Notes: generated from the sequence alone by a model not told the origin. Counted from the stretch's first letter, positions 1 through 10,500 are shown. The stretch is 64,000 nucleotides of DNA from Prochlorococcus sp. AG-388-A04 (GCA_003279935.1 QCGL01000006.1:1-64000), one strand, 5' to 3'. A program made the numbers and translations.

Positions 1-1190
1 TAAGATTAGTAGAAATCTGTAATGCCCTTAAAAAAGTTATTTCAAAGGAATCATATAAAGAAGAATTTATTTTTGTAAGTAGAGGTGATTCCACTCTTCG
101 TGGTCATAATTTTTTAGAGCCTAAAATTATGAATGATTGTCTAGGACCTTTTGATGCTACCTTCCATATTCCAGCATTTATTGAAGGTAAAAGAATAACA
201 ATTGATGGAGACCATTTTGTTGATAATGTTCCTGTAAGTCAAACGATTTTTGCCAAAGATAAAATTTTTGGATACAAAACAAGTAATGTCAAACAATTAT
301 TATTTCAGAAATGTAAATCTCAAATTAAATTTAATGATATTCAAAATTTAAAAATATCCGAATTAAAAGTTCTTGAAAGTAAAGATAGAAATATTGTTTT
401 TAATAAGATCAAAAATTTTAAAGAAAATTCTCATGTAATTGTTGATATTGAGAATTATACACAACTTAAAAAGTTTTCATTATCAATAAAAAAATTAATT
501 AAACAAAAGAAATTTCTCTTTAGGACCGCTGCAAGTTTTATAAGTTCAATTTCTGCTATAAAAGATAATCCTAAAGAACCATTTTTTTACTCCCTTATTA
601 GAAGAAAAAATCGTGAAAAAAAATTTCTTCCAGGATTTTTAGTAATTGGATCTTATGTAGAACTTTCAACAATTCAACTAAAGGAATTCTTAGAAATAAG
701 TGACTGTATACCAATAGAATTGGATGTTTTTGAATTTCTCAGAATTTTCAAATTAAAAAGTAATCAGGATCAATTGGTTTTGTTTAAAAACAAATTATTA
801 TCGCAAATCAGATTTATATTAAAGCAAGAAAATACTCCTGTTTTGTTTACCTCAAGAAAAGAAGTTTTTCTAGGTAACAACGATGAGCAAGTGAATTTTT
901 ATAATTCTCTTGCTCATTTTATTTCTGAATTAGTTTCAGGTTTGAAAAATGAAATAGGGTATTTAGTATCTAAAGGGGGAATCACATCAAATGTAATTCT
1001 CAGTAATGGATTTAAAGCAAATTATGTTTATTTGCAAGGACAAATAATTACTGGGGTTTCTTTAGTTACTTTCAAACTTGAAAATGATGAGAATCTTCCA
1101 ATCGTGACATTTCCTGGAAATTTTGGTAACCAAGATTCATTGGTAAAAGTATGGAGAATTTTAGAAAATAAAAACAATTCTTCCAATTAA
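1..1190 (+). CDS. Four-carbon acid sugar kinase family protein (DUF1537), 5'-truncated by window edge
   Basis: The reading frame is open from the first base of the window, so the true start lies upstream; the first in-window ATG (129) sits after a conserved motif and is not the start. The motif SRGDSTLRGH (about 26-35 of the visible residues) matches the substrate-binding N domain of the DUF1537/OtnK-DtnK-DenK kinases, and VSKGGITSN near the C-terminus matches the nucleotide-binding C domain. Characterised members phosphorylate four-carbon sugar acids such as erythronate or threonate. The substrate here cannot be read from sequence, and no partner aldolase or dehydrogenase is in the window. 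The stop overlaps the convergent icd stop by 4 bases. Confidence 0.75.
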   Translation, partial: RLVEICNALKKVISKESYKEEFIFVSRGDSTLRGHNFLEPKIMNDCLGPFDATFHIPAFIEGKRITIDGDHFVDNVPVSQTIFAKDKIFGYKTSNVKQLLFQKCKSQIKFNDIQNLKISELKVLESKDRNIVFNKIKNFKENSHVIVDIENYTQLKKFSLSIKKLIKQKKFLFRTAASFISSISAIKDNPKEPFFYSLIRRKNREKKFLPGFLVIGSYVELSTIQLKEFLEISDCIPIELDVFEFLRIFKLKSNQDQLVLFKNKLLSQIRFILKQENTPVLFTSRKEVFLGNNDEQVNFYNSLAHFISELVSGLKNEIGYLVSKGGITSNVILSNGFKANYVYLQGQIITGVSLVTFKLENDENLPIVTFPGNFGNQDSLVKVWRILENKNNSSN

Positions 1191-2611
1191 AAATTTGAGA
1201 TAATTGCTTCAGCAAAACCACTACAGGATAGTGGCGCTACATTTGGTTCCATTAAGCGTGCTAGATCATAGGTGACTTTTTTTTCTTCAATAGCTTTACT
1301 AATTCCAGAAGTCACCAGATTCGCTGCTTCATTCCAACCAAAATATTCAAGCATCATTACTCCACTAAGAATTACCGAACCTGGATTAATTTTGTTTAAA
1401 CCTGCATGTTTTGGAGCTGTTCCATGTGTCGCTTCAAAAATTGCGGAATGATCTCCAATATTAGCTCCTGGAGCCATGCCTAGGCCTCCCACGATTGCGG
1501 CAGCGGCATCAGAAACATAATCTCCGTTTAAGTTCAAGGTCGCAAGAATAGAATATTCTTGAGGCCTTGTTTGAATTTGTTGGAAAATACTGTCTGCTAT
1601 TCGATCATCAACCATAATGAGTTCTTTCCATTTGTTATTTCCATGAGAATTTGATATTGAAGCTATTACTTCTTTAATTTCTTCACAAATAAATGCTTTT
1701 TTATTACTTGTTAGCTTGTCATAGCCTGGCTCTATCTTTCTGGCATTATTTTCGATTGTAATTTCTGGATTTTTGTGAATATTATCTAAAATCCAGCTTT
1801 CTCTTTCCGTAATGCAGTCTGCTCTGAATTCATTTACGGCTAATTCATATCCCCAATCTCTAAAGGCACCTTCTGTATATTTCATGATATTGCCTTTATG
1901 AACTAGAGTTACATGCTTTTTATTTCCTGATAATCTTTTTGCATGTTCTATGGCCTTTCTTATATGCCTTTGACTTCCTAACTTACTTACGGGTTTTATC
2001 CCAATACCTGAACCGTCGGGTATTGATCTATTTTTTAAATTTTTACTATTTGGAATGACGACATTATTTAGATGATTAATTAAATCTATGCATGTATGAT
2101 CATCGGCTTCCCATTCAATACCCATATAAATATCTTCTGTATTTTCTCTGTAAACAATTACGTCTAAATTTTGGGGATTTTTATGAGGACTAGGAGTTCC
2201 TGAATAGTATTTGCAAGGTCTAACACAGCTATATAAGTCAAAAATTTGTCTTAATGCGACATTTAAAGATCTAATTCCCCCTCCTATAGGAGTTGTTAAT
2301 GGGCCTTTAATTGCTACTCCAAAGTGTCTTATGGCTTCAATAGTATCCTGTGGTAAATAGTTGTAAGTTCCATATATTTCACAAGCTTCGTCTCCAGCAT
2401 AGACTTTGAACCAATTTATTTTCCTTTCATCTCCATAACTTTTTTTTATTGCTTCATCAAGAACAAGTTGAGTAGCTGGCCAAATATCTACCCCAGTACC
2501 GTCTCCTCTTATATAAGGGACAATAGGATTATTAGGAACATAAGGCTTACCTTGATTAAAAGTAATTAACTCTCCTTCTGTGGGTAAATTTAATTTTTCA
2601 AATTTAGGCAT
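1187..2611 (-). CDS. icd: NADP-dependent isocitrate dehydrogenase
   Basis: 474 residues. It oxidatively decarboxylates isocitrate to 2-oxoglutarate, which in cyanobacteria is the carbon skeleton for ammonium assimilation and the signal of nitrogen status. Visible signatures are RGDGTGVDIWPATQ (about 35-48), the substrate loop GGGIRSLNVALRQ (about 110-122), YRENTEDIYMGIEW (about 155-168), the nucleotide-site stretch GGLGMAPGANIGD (about 375-387) and EATHGTAPKHAG (about 390-401). It is longer than the E. coli enzyme (about 416) because of an insert around 270-330, which is usual in cyanobacteria. It is divergent from the next gene across 185 bases. I found no convincing GTA-N8-TAC NtcA site in that gap. 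Confidence 0.95.
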   Translation of the reverse strand: MPKFEKLNLPTEGELITFNQGKPYVPNNPIVPYIRGDGTGVDIWPATQLVLDEAIKKSYGDERKINWFKVYAGDEACEIYGTYNYLPQDTIEAIRHFGVAIKGPLTTPIGGGIRSLNVALRQIFDLYSCVRPCKYYSGTPSPHKNPQNLDVIVYRENTEDIYMGIEWEADDHTCIDLINHLNNVVIPNSKNLKNRSIPDGSGIGIKPVSKLGSQRHIRKAIEHAKRLSGNKKHVTLVHKGNIMKYTEGAFRDWGYELAVNEFRADCITERESWILDNIHKNPEITIENNARKIEPGYDKLTSNKKAFICEEIKEVIASISNSHGNNKWKELIMVDDRIADSIFQQIQTRPQEYSILATLNLNGDYVSDAAAAIVGGLGMAPGANIGDHSAIFEATHGTAPKHAGLNKINPGSVILSGVMMLEYFGWNEAANLVTSGISKAIEEKKVTYDLARLMEPNVAPLSCSGFAEAIISNF

Positions 2612-2796
2612 AGCACTTGATTGAATAGTAAAAAAGTCAATTAATATAGTATTTTTGTATCTTAAATAGAAATTAAGGATATTCTTTAAAAACTAGAAAT
2701 TAATTATTCAAATGTGAATAGATAATAGTTTGTTAATCAGCATTTCAACATCTTTGTTAAAAGAAAAAGAATTAAATAAGCAATGTTGAAGAAATT

Positions 2797-3261
2797 ATGT
2801 CAACTTCAATCAAAGGTTTATTACCGCTTATGAATGCAAGTTCAAATGTTAGCAATCTTGAAATAGCTAATAAGGTGGCTTCTACCGCTGCATTATTTCG
2901 TAAATATTTCCCAGATGCGAGTGTTAATTTTAGTCCTTGGGATAATGTAAATGATAGAGATTGGTTTGATACGCTTGATTTTTCTTTCCATTTTCCAGGT
3001 TGGAGTCCAAGTATAGAATGCAGAGCAGTTTTACTTCAATTGAGAATTGAAAATAATTGTGAAAATGGAGTACCCAAGTTGTTGGGAATAATAATGCGCG
3101 GAATGATAATTCCTGCCGAAAGATGGAGAGTAGCTACTATTGGAGAGTGGGAGATGACAGGGACTCATTTACCTCAGAAGGAACAAAAGGATAATCTTTT
3201 TTTAGTTTGTAAAGAACTTTACAATTTATTCTCTACAACATCCACTGGTAACAAAAATTAG
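2797..3261 (+). CDS. Conserved hypothetical protein upstream of ho1
   Basis: 154 residues with no signal peptide or membrane segment. It is rich in Trp/Phe in the centre (WDNVNDRDWFDTLDFSFHF, about 49-67), which looks like a folded soluble domain. I do not recognise a family. It has its own gap upstream (divergent from icd) and lies 57 bases before ho1 on the same strand, so it could be co-transcribed with the bilin genes. The composition matches its neighbours, which supports a real coding gene. Function unknown. Confidence 0.7.
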   Translation: MSTSIKGLLPLMNASSNVSNLEIANKVASTAALFRKYFPDASVNFSPWDNVNDRDWFDTLDFSFHFPGWSPSIECRAVLLQLRIENNCENGVPKLLGIIMRGMIIPAERWRVATIGEWEMTGTHLPQKEQKDNLFLVCKELYNLFSTTSTGNKN

Positions 3262-3318
3262 CTGTTTTATATATTTTTCTTGTAGATTAAATATATGTAC
3301 AATTCTGAAAATAAATAA

Positions 3319-4745
<1,427 letters not shown>

Positions 4746-5519
4746 ATGCTAATTCAAAATACTATTTTTTACAGCCAAGAATGGCGATGGGCTAAATTTA
4801 TAAAATTCTTAATTTCTCAGTTAGCTAAATATCATTGCGTAGAATATAAAATACCTTCTGATTTTTCTTACAAAGAGTCAACCTATGGCTCAAAAAAATC
4901 AAAAAATAATATAAATCTTTTCACATGGGGAGCAACTCACCAGAAAAGAATTAACTTCGCGAGAGCTGTATGTATTAATAGTCCAAATTATTCTGTTTTG
5001 AATTTTTTAATTATCCCAAATACTTCTTATAACATTCCATTCCTTGGTGTAGATTTTGTTTCTTTACCTAAAAGTCATTTATTAGTTTTAGATTTTCAAC
5101 CATCTTTGAAAGTCGAAAATCAGTTTAGTTCGGAATTACTAGAACAACTAATAAAACTTAAAAAATCATGTCATTCATCTCTACCTATAGCTGAAACAAT
5201 GTCTGAGGATGTAGCAAAATTTTTTTCCCCAGGATTGATTTGGTCAAGATTATCAAAGCAACAAGATAGCGATAATTTGATAGAAAATCAGCTTTATGAT
5301 TCATTCAAAGAATATTTGAATTTGTATCTAAAAACTCTTTTTGAAAGTGAGGAAGTTGAGAAAGGTTTACAACAAGAGTTAATTAATGGTCAAAATAATT
5401 ATTTGAACTATAGAAGGGATAAAGACCCAGCAAGGCCAATGTTATCTAGTTTATTTGGTAAGGATTTTACAGAATCCTTAATTAATAAAGTATTATTTTC
5501 TACTAATAAAGTTTTATAA
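4746..5519 (+). CDS. pebB: Phycoerythrobilin:ferredoxin oxidoreductase
   Basis: 257 residues, the second bilin reductase. It takes 15,16-dihydrobiliverdin from PebA and reduces the A-ring to give 3Z-phycoerythrobilin. [21 protein letters not shown] (from about 99) contains the conserved active-site Asp (about 103), and [10 protein letters not shown] (about 225-234) contains the C-terminal DPA signature with the second acidic residue. Its ATG abuts the pebA stop with no intervening base. The paired order pebA-pebB, rather than a single fused-function pebS, shows the host-type two-enzyme route and not the phage-type single enzyme. Confidence 0.92.
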   Translation: MLIQNTIFYSQEWRWAKFIKFLISQLAKYHCVEYKIPSDFSYKESTYGSKKSKNNINLFTWGATHQKRINFARAVCINSPNYSVLNFLIIPNTSYNIPFLGVDFVSLPKSHLLVLDFQPSLKVENQFSSELLEQLIKLKKSCHSSLPIAETMSEDVAKFFSPGLIWSRLSKQQDSDNLIENQLYDSFKEYLNLYLKTLFESEEVEKGLQQELINGQNNYLNYRRDKDPARPMLSSLFGKDFTESLINKVLFSTNKVL

Positions 5520-5539
5520 TTTTGGATATTTTAGATTAG

Positions 5540-6013
5540 ATGAAAAAACAATCAGTTCTTTTTGTATGTTTAGGTAATATTTGTAGGTCTCCTGCTGCCG
5601 AAGCTATATTTCTAGATTTAATTAATAAAAAAGGATTTAGTGATAGTTTTATTGTTGATTCTGCAGGGACTGGTAGTTGGCATATAGGGAAGAAGGCTGA
5701 TACTAGAATGAGAATAGCGTCACAAAAAAGGGGCGTAGAAATCTTAAGTGTGGCTAGACAAATAAAGTCTAATGATTTTGCAAAATTTAACTATATAGTT
5801 GCTATGGATGATTCAAATTATGAAAATATTATTGATATGAAATCTCGAAAATCATTATCTGATTTTGCATCAATAAAAAAGATACAAAATTTCAGATCAA
5901 TTTTTCAAGAGATAGAAGTCCCGGATCCTTACTTTGGTGGAGATGAGGGATTTGATAATGTCCTTGATATTTTAGAAGACTCTGTCAGTGGTTTTCTAGA
6001 TACTATTTGTTAA
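5540..6013 (+). CDS. Low-molecular-weight protein tyrosine phosphatase family protein
   Basis: 157 residues, the typical length. The N-terminal phosphate-binding loop VCLGNICRS (9-17) gives the C-X5-R motif, with nucleophile Cys10 and Arg16. VPDPYFGGDEGF near residue 128 supplies the general-acid Asp-Pro. In bacteria such enzymes usually act on tyrosine-phosphorylated BY-kinases or on phosphoarginine. The target here is unknown, and the nearest polysaccharide co-polymerase in the window (60-61.8 kb) lacks kinase motifs. The gene is 20 bases after pebB and may be co-transcribed with the bilin operon. It converges with panC/cmk 1 base away. Confidence 0.88.
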   Translation: MKKQSVLFVCLGNICRSPAAEAIFLDLINKKGFSDSFIVDSAGTGSWHIGKKADTRMRIASQKRGVEILSVARQIKSNDFAKFNYIVAMDDSNYENIIDMKSRKSLSDFASIKKIQNFRSIFQEIEVPDPYFGGDEGFDNVLDILEDSVSGFLDTIC

Positions 6014-6014
6014 T

Positions 6015-7547
6015 TTATTCGAGTTGAATCTCTTTAGGAATGTTTAAATTGTAGATGGTAACAATTTTTTCTACTACTTCATTAATTGAATATCCGTCAG
6101 TAAGAATTTCAATTGCGTCGTTTGCTTTTTTGAGAGGAGAAATTTTTCTTGTTGAATCCTCAAAATCTCTTTTTCTTATAAGTTCTCTTAATTGATTGAA
6201 GTCTATTTTTTCAGTTCCTCTTAATTCTAATTCTGACTTTCTTCTTTTAGCTCTTTCGTTAATACTAGCTGTTAGAAATATTTTAAGTTCTGCATCTGGA
6301 AAAACTGTTGTTCCTATGTCTCTCCCTTCAGCCACCAAGCCTCCAGATTGGCCAATCTTTCTTTGCTCATTAACCAAAAATTCCCTCACTTTTTTTATTG
6401 ATGAAATTCGAGAAACAATAGAACTTATTTCTTGTGAACGAATTTCTTCAGTTACACAAAAATTATTTATAAATACATCTTGCTGAGAAATAGAGTTTGA
6501 CTTAAAAATAATAGAAATATTATTAAGTATTTTTTTTAATTCTGACTCTTTAGCATAATCAATCTTTTCTTTTTTAAAGAGCCAACTTATTGCTCTATAC
6601 ATTGCTCCAGTATCTAAATATAAAAGATTTAACTCTTTGGCAATTAACTTTGTTATGGTACTTTTCCCTGAACCAGCTGGCCCATCAATTGCAATAATTG
6701 GCTTTCTTTTCATAAGAAAAACGTGATCAATTAATCTTGTTTTTCCACATTTTATCGCACCTGCTAAAATTGAAATATTATCGTTTGCTTGAACTTTTTT
6801 CAAGGTGTAGGGTTGTAAATGTTCTAAATATTCAATTGAAATATTGTTTGATTTGAGTTTGTTTGTTAGTTGTTTTAAGTCAATCTTTTTATCCTTTTTA
6901 AAAATTATTTTTGCATTTTTTAGTTCATTTGAGAATAATTTTAGAGTTTTCCTTTCATTTTTAGATAAATTCTTATTACGCGAACTAAATGGGACCCCAT
7001 CAGAATCTCTTTGAGTAGGAACAGGGATAATTTTGATGTTAAGTTTTTTTTCTTCTATAAGGTTTTTTATGATTAATAGTTGTTGCCAATCTTTTTCTCC
7101 TAAAAAAAGATTTTTGGGTTGTATAAGTTTCAGTAATCTATAAACAACAGTGCAAACCCCATCAAAATGGCCCACTCTTGTAATCCCACATAATGCTGAG
7201 GATAATTCTTTAGGGGCTTTCAAATAACTTATGCTTTTATTATTTTCAGGATAGATATCAATTATATTTGGAACAAAAATTGCATCTGCCCCATTAGAAA
7301 AAGCAATTTCAATATCTTTGTCAACAGTTTTGGGGTAGCTTTTAAGGTCTTCTTTGCTATTAAATTGAAGTGGATTAACAAAAATACTTAATAAGTTTGT
7401 ATTTCTATTTGAACTTTTTGCAGTTGATATTAATTTTTGATGGCCATCATGAAGATTACCCATAGTTGGGATAAAGTTAATATCACTTTTTAGATTTCGT
7501 CTCCATTCTTTAAGTTCTTCTGTTTTTCTTATTATTATCTTGTTCAC
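6015..7547 (-). CDS. panC/cmk: Bifunctional pantoate ligase / cytidylate kinase
   Basis: 510 residues in two fused enzymes. Residues 1 to about 278 are pantothenate synthetase (PanC), which joins pantoate and beta-alanine using ATP; FIPTMGNLHDGHQKL (25-39) holds the HxGH-type nucleotide motif. From about 283 to the end is CMP/dCMP kinase, with P-loop IDGPAGSGKSTIT, the GLVAEGRDIGTTVFPDA stretch and the lid-region Arg residues (KRDFEDSTRK). The PanC-Cmk fusion is a known cyanobacterial arrangement, so the join is not an assembly artefact. It is divergent from purM across 97 bases. Confidence 0.95.
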   Translation of the reverse strand: MNKIIIRKTEELKEWRRNLKSDINFIPTMGNLHDGHQKLISTAKSSNRNTNLLSIFVNPLQFNSKEDLKSYPKTVDKDIEIAFSNGADAIFVPNIIDIYPENNKSISYLKAPKELSSALCGITRVGHFDGVCTVVYRLLKLIQPKNLFLGEKDWQQLLIIKNLIEEKKLNIKIIPVPTQRDSDGVPFSSRNKNLSKNERKTLKLFSNELKNAKIIFKKDKKIDLKQLTNKLKSNNISIEYLEHLQPYTLKKVQANDNISILAGAIKCGKTRLIDHVFLMKRKPIIAIDGPAGSGKSTITKLIAKELNLLYLDTGAMYRAISWLFKKEKIDYAKESELKKILNNISIIFKSNSISQQDVFINNFCVTEEIRSQEISSIVSRISSIKKVREFLVNEQRKIGQSGGLVAEGRDIGTTVFPDAELKIFLTASINERAKRRKSELELRGTEKIDFNQLRELIRKRDFEDSTRKISPLKKANDAIEILTDGYSINEVVEKIVTIYNLNIPKEIQLE

Positions 7548-7644
7548 TTTGTTTTAAAAAATAAATCTATTTAATAAATAATTACTGGACAAAAGCAATC
7601 TTCGGAGGAATATCTATATAAGGGAAGTCTATCATTTTTATTTT

Positions 7645-8688
7645 ATGGATTACAAAACATCAGGAGTTGACATAAAAGCTGGAAGAGAATTTGTCTCAGA
7701 AATAAAGCAAGCTGTCGAATCAACATATTCATCTAATGTAATGGAGGGGATTGGAGGATTCGGCGGTTTATTTAAAATCCCTCTTGAGGGTGTAAAAAAA
7801 CCTGTCTTAGTATCAGGGACTGATGGTGTTGGTACAAAATTGGAATTAGCGCAAATCAAAAACTTTCATTTTGAAGTTGGGATTGATTTAGTAGCAATGT
7901 GTATGAACGACATTATTACAACTGGGGCAAAACCGCTATTTTTTCTTGATTATATTGCTACCGGCAAGCTTGATAAAAATCAGTTATTAGAAGTTGTTAA
8001 AGGTATTGCGCATAGTTGTCGAGAAAATAACTGCTCCATACTTGGAGGAGAAACTGCAGAGATGCCAGGATTTTACTCAAAGAATAAGTATGATTTGGCA
8101 GGATTTTGTGTTGGAATCGTTGACGAAGAGAAATTAATTAATGGCAAGAAAATATCTGAAAATGATTTGATAATTGCAATGCAAAGTAATGGAATCCATA
8201 GTAATGGATTTAGTTTAGTAAGAAAAATAATTGAAAATAATAATCAAATTGATAAGCAATTTGAAAAAAAATATAACTTAGATTTTTATGATCAATTATT
8301 AAAACCTACAAAAATTTATTTTAAAATTGTAAATCAAATTTTATCTCAGAATATTCAAATAAAGGGAATGTCTCATATCACTGGAGGAGGAATTCCTGAA
8401 AATTTGCCTAGGTGTATGTCTCCTGATTTTATTCCTTATATAAATACGAAATCTTGGAAGATTCCTGTTTTGTTTGAATTTTTAAAGGAGGTCGGTCAGA
8501 TTCCTGAAAAAGATTTCTGGAATACTTTTAATCTTGGGGTTGGATTTTGTTTAATAATTGATAAGAAATATAAGGATGAGATTTTAAATATTTGTGATTC
8601 TTTTGATATATCTAGTTGGGTCTTAGGGAAGGTTCTTAAGAAAGATAATTCAAAAAAGAATAATTTTTTGCCTGAAATAATAATTTAA
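7645..8688 (+). CDS. purM: Phosphoribosylformylglycinamidine cyclo-ligase (AIR synthetase)
   Basis: 347 residues. It closes the imidazole ring of purines (FGAM + ATP to AIR). Signatures are VSGTDGVGTKLELA (57-70), the CMNDIITTGAKPLFFLDY stretch (about 91-108), LGGETAEMPGFY (about 133-144), the HSNGFSLVRK motif and HITGGGIPENLPR (about 245-257). It is full length and preceded by a purine-rich AGGAGGAATA run about 40 bases upstream, which is too far to be its ribosome site. It is monocistronic in appearance, with 134 bases to the next gene. Confidence 0.95.
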   Translation: MDYKTSGVDIKAGREFVSEIKQAVESTYSSNVMEGIGGFGGLFKIPLEGVKKPVLVSGTDGVGTKLELAQIKNFHFEVGIDLVAMCMNDIITTGAKPLFFLDYIATGKLDKNQLLEVVKGIAHSCRENNCSILGGETAEMPGFYSKNKYDLAGFCVGIVDEEKLINGKKISENDLIIAMQSNGIHSNGFSLVRKIIENNNQIDKQFEKKYNLDFYDQLLKPTKIYFKIVNQILSQNIQIKGMSHITGGGIPENLPRCMSPDFIPYINTKSWKIPVLFEFLKEVGQIPEKDFWNTFNLGVGFCLIIDKKYKDEILNICDSFDISSWVLGKVLKKDNSKKNNFLPEIII

Positions 8689-8822
8689 ATCGTTTGAATA
8701 GAATTTTATTGAGAAATTACAAATTAAATTTATCTACACAAATGAAAAAGTTATGTGTAATATAATAAAAATACCGCCGAGTTATATCGGAGATTTAAGT
8801 AAGTAGATTTAACTTTAATTCA

Positions 8823-9437
8823 ATGCCCTTTGAAAATAATCAAAGAATTACACGTAGACGTAGCTCAGCTGGACCTACACCTCCTAAAAGACCAATAGGT
8901 AATAATTCAGATTTTAACGGGCGTCAAAATCAAGGCCCCCGTCCAACTTTTTTAACTTTAAGGGATCATGGAAAGGTTTTTGTTGCTGATTTACCAAATC
9001 TATCTGACGGACAATTAGCTCATATAAGTAAAGAAGCTAATGAGGTTTTAAATAGTCTTGAGAAAAGGCTAAGTGATCTTGAGAATGACTCAAGTTCTAC
9101 AAATTCTGAAAATGATACTTTGATAAAAGCGTCTACTAAAAGAGATGTAACACTAAGATTTATCAAATCAATAGAAGAAGAACAAGATCATAGAAAGAAT
9201 AATCCTGCGTTAAGAGATGCTGCTTCTGAATCATTACCAAGAACTTTTCTTGAGGTCGCAAGACATAGATTACCTGGAGCGACTTTTGATTCCCTTCTTA
9301 GAGAAGCCCTAGAGGCTTGCGCGGTAGATGAGAATCCTAAGGAAAGCGAAGTTATTGATGAACCCAAACAATCTGTAAAGATTATGGATATACCCTCTTC
9401 TAACGCTAATCCTTCTTTTGTTGTTAATATCGAATAA
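8823..9437 (+). CDS. Conserved hypothetical protein with basic N-terminus and acidic middle
   Basis: 204 residues. The N-terminus is basic and proline-rich (RITRRRSSAGPTPPKRP). It is followed by a folded segment, FLTLRDHGKVFVADLPNLS (about 43-61), a helical stretch with a Ser/Asp-rich acidic linker, and a C-terminal helical part (LPRTFLEVARHRLPGATFD, about 138-156). I do not recognise a family; it reads like a picocyanobacterial lineage protein. Upstream lies a TATAAT-like -10 at 8761-8766 and a small CCGA/TCGG hairpin (8777-8790) in what would be the leader. The end is Ser/Asn-rich and probably disordered. Confidence 0.65.
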   Translation: MPFENNQRITRRRSSAGPTPPKRPIGNNSDFNGRQNQGPRPTFLTLRDHGKVFVADLPNLSDGQLAHISKEANEVLNSLEKRLSDLENDSSSTNSENDTLIKASTKRDVTLRFIKSIEEEQDHRKNNPALRDAASESLPRTFLEVARHRLPGATFDSLLREALEACAVDENPKESEVIDEPKQSVKIMDIPSSNANPSFVVNIE

Positions 9438-9453
9438 AGACAAAAATAAGATA

Positions 9454-9615
9454 ATGGAAGCTTATGAGCTTAACCATAATTTGATAAGTGATAAAACCAA
9501 AAAAGGATCTCGAGTTTCTCTAGATAAAGAGAAGATTTTGTGTAATCACTGTAAAAGAACAGCTTCTAATGGGATACGTTGTTTAGGTATATGTGTTGCT
9601 GATAATGACTATTAG
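9454..9615 (+). CDS. Small four-cysteine protein, unassigned
   Basis: 53 residues from the ATG at 9454. The frame can be opened upstream to 9418, inside the preceding gene, but the sequence that would add does not look coding. The C-terminus holds two cysteine pairs, CNHCKRTASNGIRCLGIC (about residues 30-47), in a C-X2-C-X10-C-X3-C arrangement that could bind a zinc ion. The first half is polar and basic. Prochlorococcus genomes carry many such small proteins of unknown role. It lies 16 bases after the preceding gene on the same strand. Confidence 0.5.
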   Translation: MEAYELNHNLISDKTKKGSRVSLDKEKILCNHCKRTASNGIRCLGICVADNDY

Positions 9616-9674
9616 AAAGATTAACTTAAAAAAAAACGATTACTAAATTCTCTTGTTTGTAAAAGAAATAAGGT

Positions 9675-9857
9675 TCAGTCGCAATAAATTAAACAATTCT
9701 GATTAGTTGGATTTTCTCTACATTCTTTATCCCAGAAGGTTTGAAATTCTAGAGTGTATTCCTCAAGTTCTTTTGGAGTTTCATTTAGATTTAACCCCGC
9801 ATAGTTAAACGCCGTCAAGTATTTTGGAAGGACATTGAATTGATTGAATAGTTTCAT
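9675..9857 (-). CDS. Small soluble protein, unassigned (60 aa; start set by a Shine-Dalgarno)
   Basis: The frame can start at 9875 (66 residues), but a strong AGGAGG on this strand (complement of 9862-9867) lies 4 bases before the second ATG at 9857. I therefore place the start there, giving a 60-residue product. The same bases would encode a Gly-Gly in the longer form. The protein is aromatic and acidic, with a central LNETPKELEEYTLEF helix and a C-terminal cysteine pair in NCLIYC. It looks like a conserved small picocyanobacterial protein of unknown function. It converges with the preceding small gene. Confidence 0.55.
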   Translation of the reverse strand: MKLFNQFNVLPKYLTAFNYAGLNLNETPKELEEYTLEFQTFWDKECRENPTNQNCLIYCD

Positions 9858-10066
9858 AAAACCTCCTTGATCCATACTTTATTTTCCTTCAATAAATTTA
9901 AAAATCATAGAGTATTTTACCTTAAATAAGTTCTTTTATTTCTTAAATAATATTAAATGAACCCTATAAAATGTCGGATCTAATGAGGGATATAGCTTCC
10001 TCTTTAGTCAGCAAGTTTGATTATGAATTCATAACAAATATTTTTTAATGAAAATGTGGTTTACTT

Positions 10067-10187
10067 GCCGACCCGTAATTCCACTAAATTCCACATATAA
10101 AATGTATGCAAAACTTAAGGTATTAGAAGAGTTTATAGGTAATCTAGGATCTAATTTGAAAAAGGCGGCACCCAGCCGAACAGGTGA
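10067..10187. repeat. Degraded direct repeat of the tRNA-Cys 3' end and flank (att-like copy A)
   Basis: Positions 10108-10175 align without gaps to 12384-12451, about 51 of 68 bases identical by my count. The last 20 bases (10156-10175, compared with 12432-12451) are all identical and include the first 13 bases of the tRNA-Cys 3' end. Beyond 10175 the tRNA T-arm continues in decayed form to about 10187. To the left, ACTTGCCGACCCGTAATT (10073-10090) matches ACTTGCTGTCCGTAATTT before copy B. A tRNA 3'-end duplicate at this spacing is the usual trace of site-specific integration. Confidence 0.75.
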
Positions 10188-10240
10188 TATTCTTTTGTGA
10201 AGTAAGCTATTACTAACTTTTTAAGAGTTTTATCTACAAG

Positions 10241-10260
10241 TTGCTGTCTGGTTGCTGTCC
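10241..10260 (+). repeat. Tandem TTGCTGTC motif, copy 1
   Basis: Two TTGCTGTC octamers with an 11-base period. The same 20-base block, with 2 differences, recurs at 12331-12350 just outside the intact tRNA-Cys. It may be an arm-type recombinase site or the left edge of another att unit; the sequence alone cannot say which. Confidence 0.55.
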
Positions 10261-10359
10261 AGAAAACTGATGATTTATACTTTAAATTTACTATGGTATT
10301 TAAGACTTATATTGCTGTAGAAAGGAACGTAATTTATACAAGAATGATTAGTATTTAAA

Positions 10360-10500
10360 TCAAATATTTTTAAGTTTTTTAATTAAAATTTTTTCAATAT
10401 ATTTATAAACTGAAATCCCTTCTTTTTTTGCACTTTCAATTAACTTAACTTTAAAATTTGTGGAGAGTTCTAAATTTATATTTGCTAACTTTTTTTGAGT
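10360..10500 (-). pseudogene. Remnant of a ribbon-helix-helix (Arc/antitoxin-like) gene
   Basis: On the minus strand a 46-codon frame ends at 10360-10362 and reads LANINLELSTNFKVKLIESA followed by KKEGISVYKYIEKIL. This is a beta-strand followed by two helices, as in small ribbon-helix-helix DNA-binding proteins. A stop codon lies immediately upstream with no ATG, GTG or TTG after it, so the start is lost. It resembles the intact neighbour at 10640-10909 in layout but lies on the opposite strand. I infer that it is a decayed regulator or antitoxin gene of the mobile segment. Confidence 0.45.

Noticed and set aside
2612-2796. NtcA site (GTA-N8-TAC) upstream of icd
   Set aside because: Read on both strands; no matching site found.
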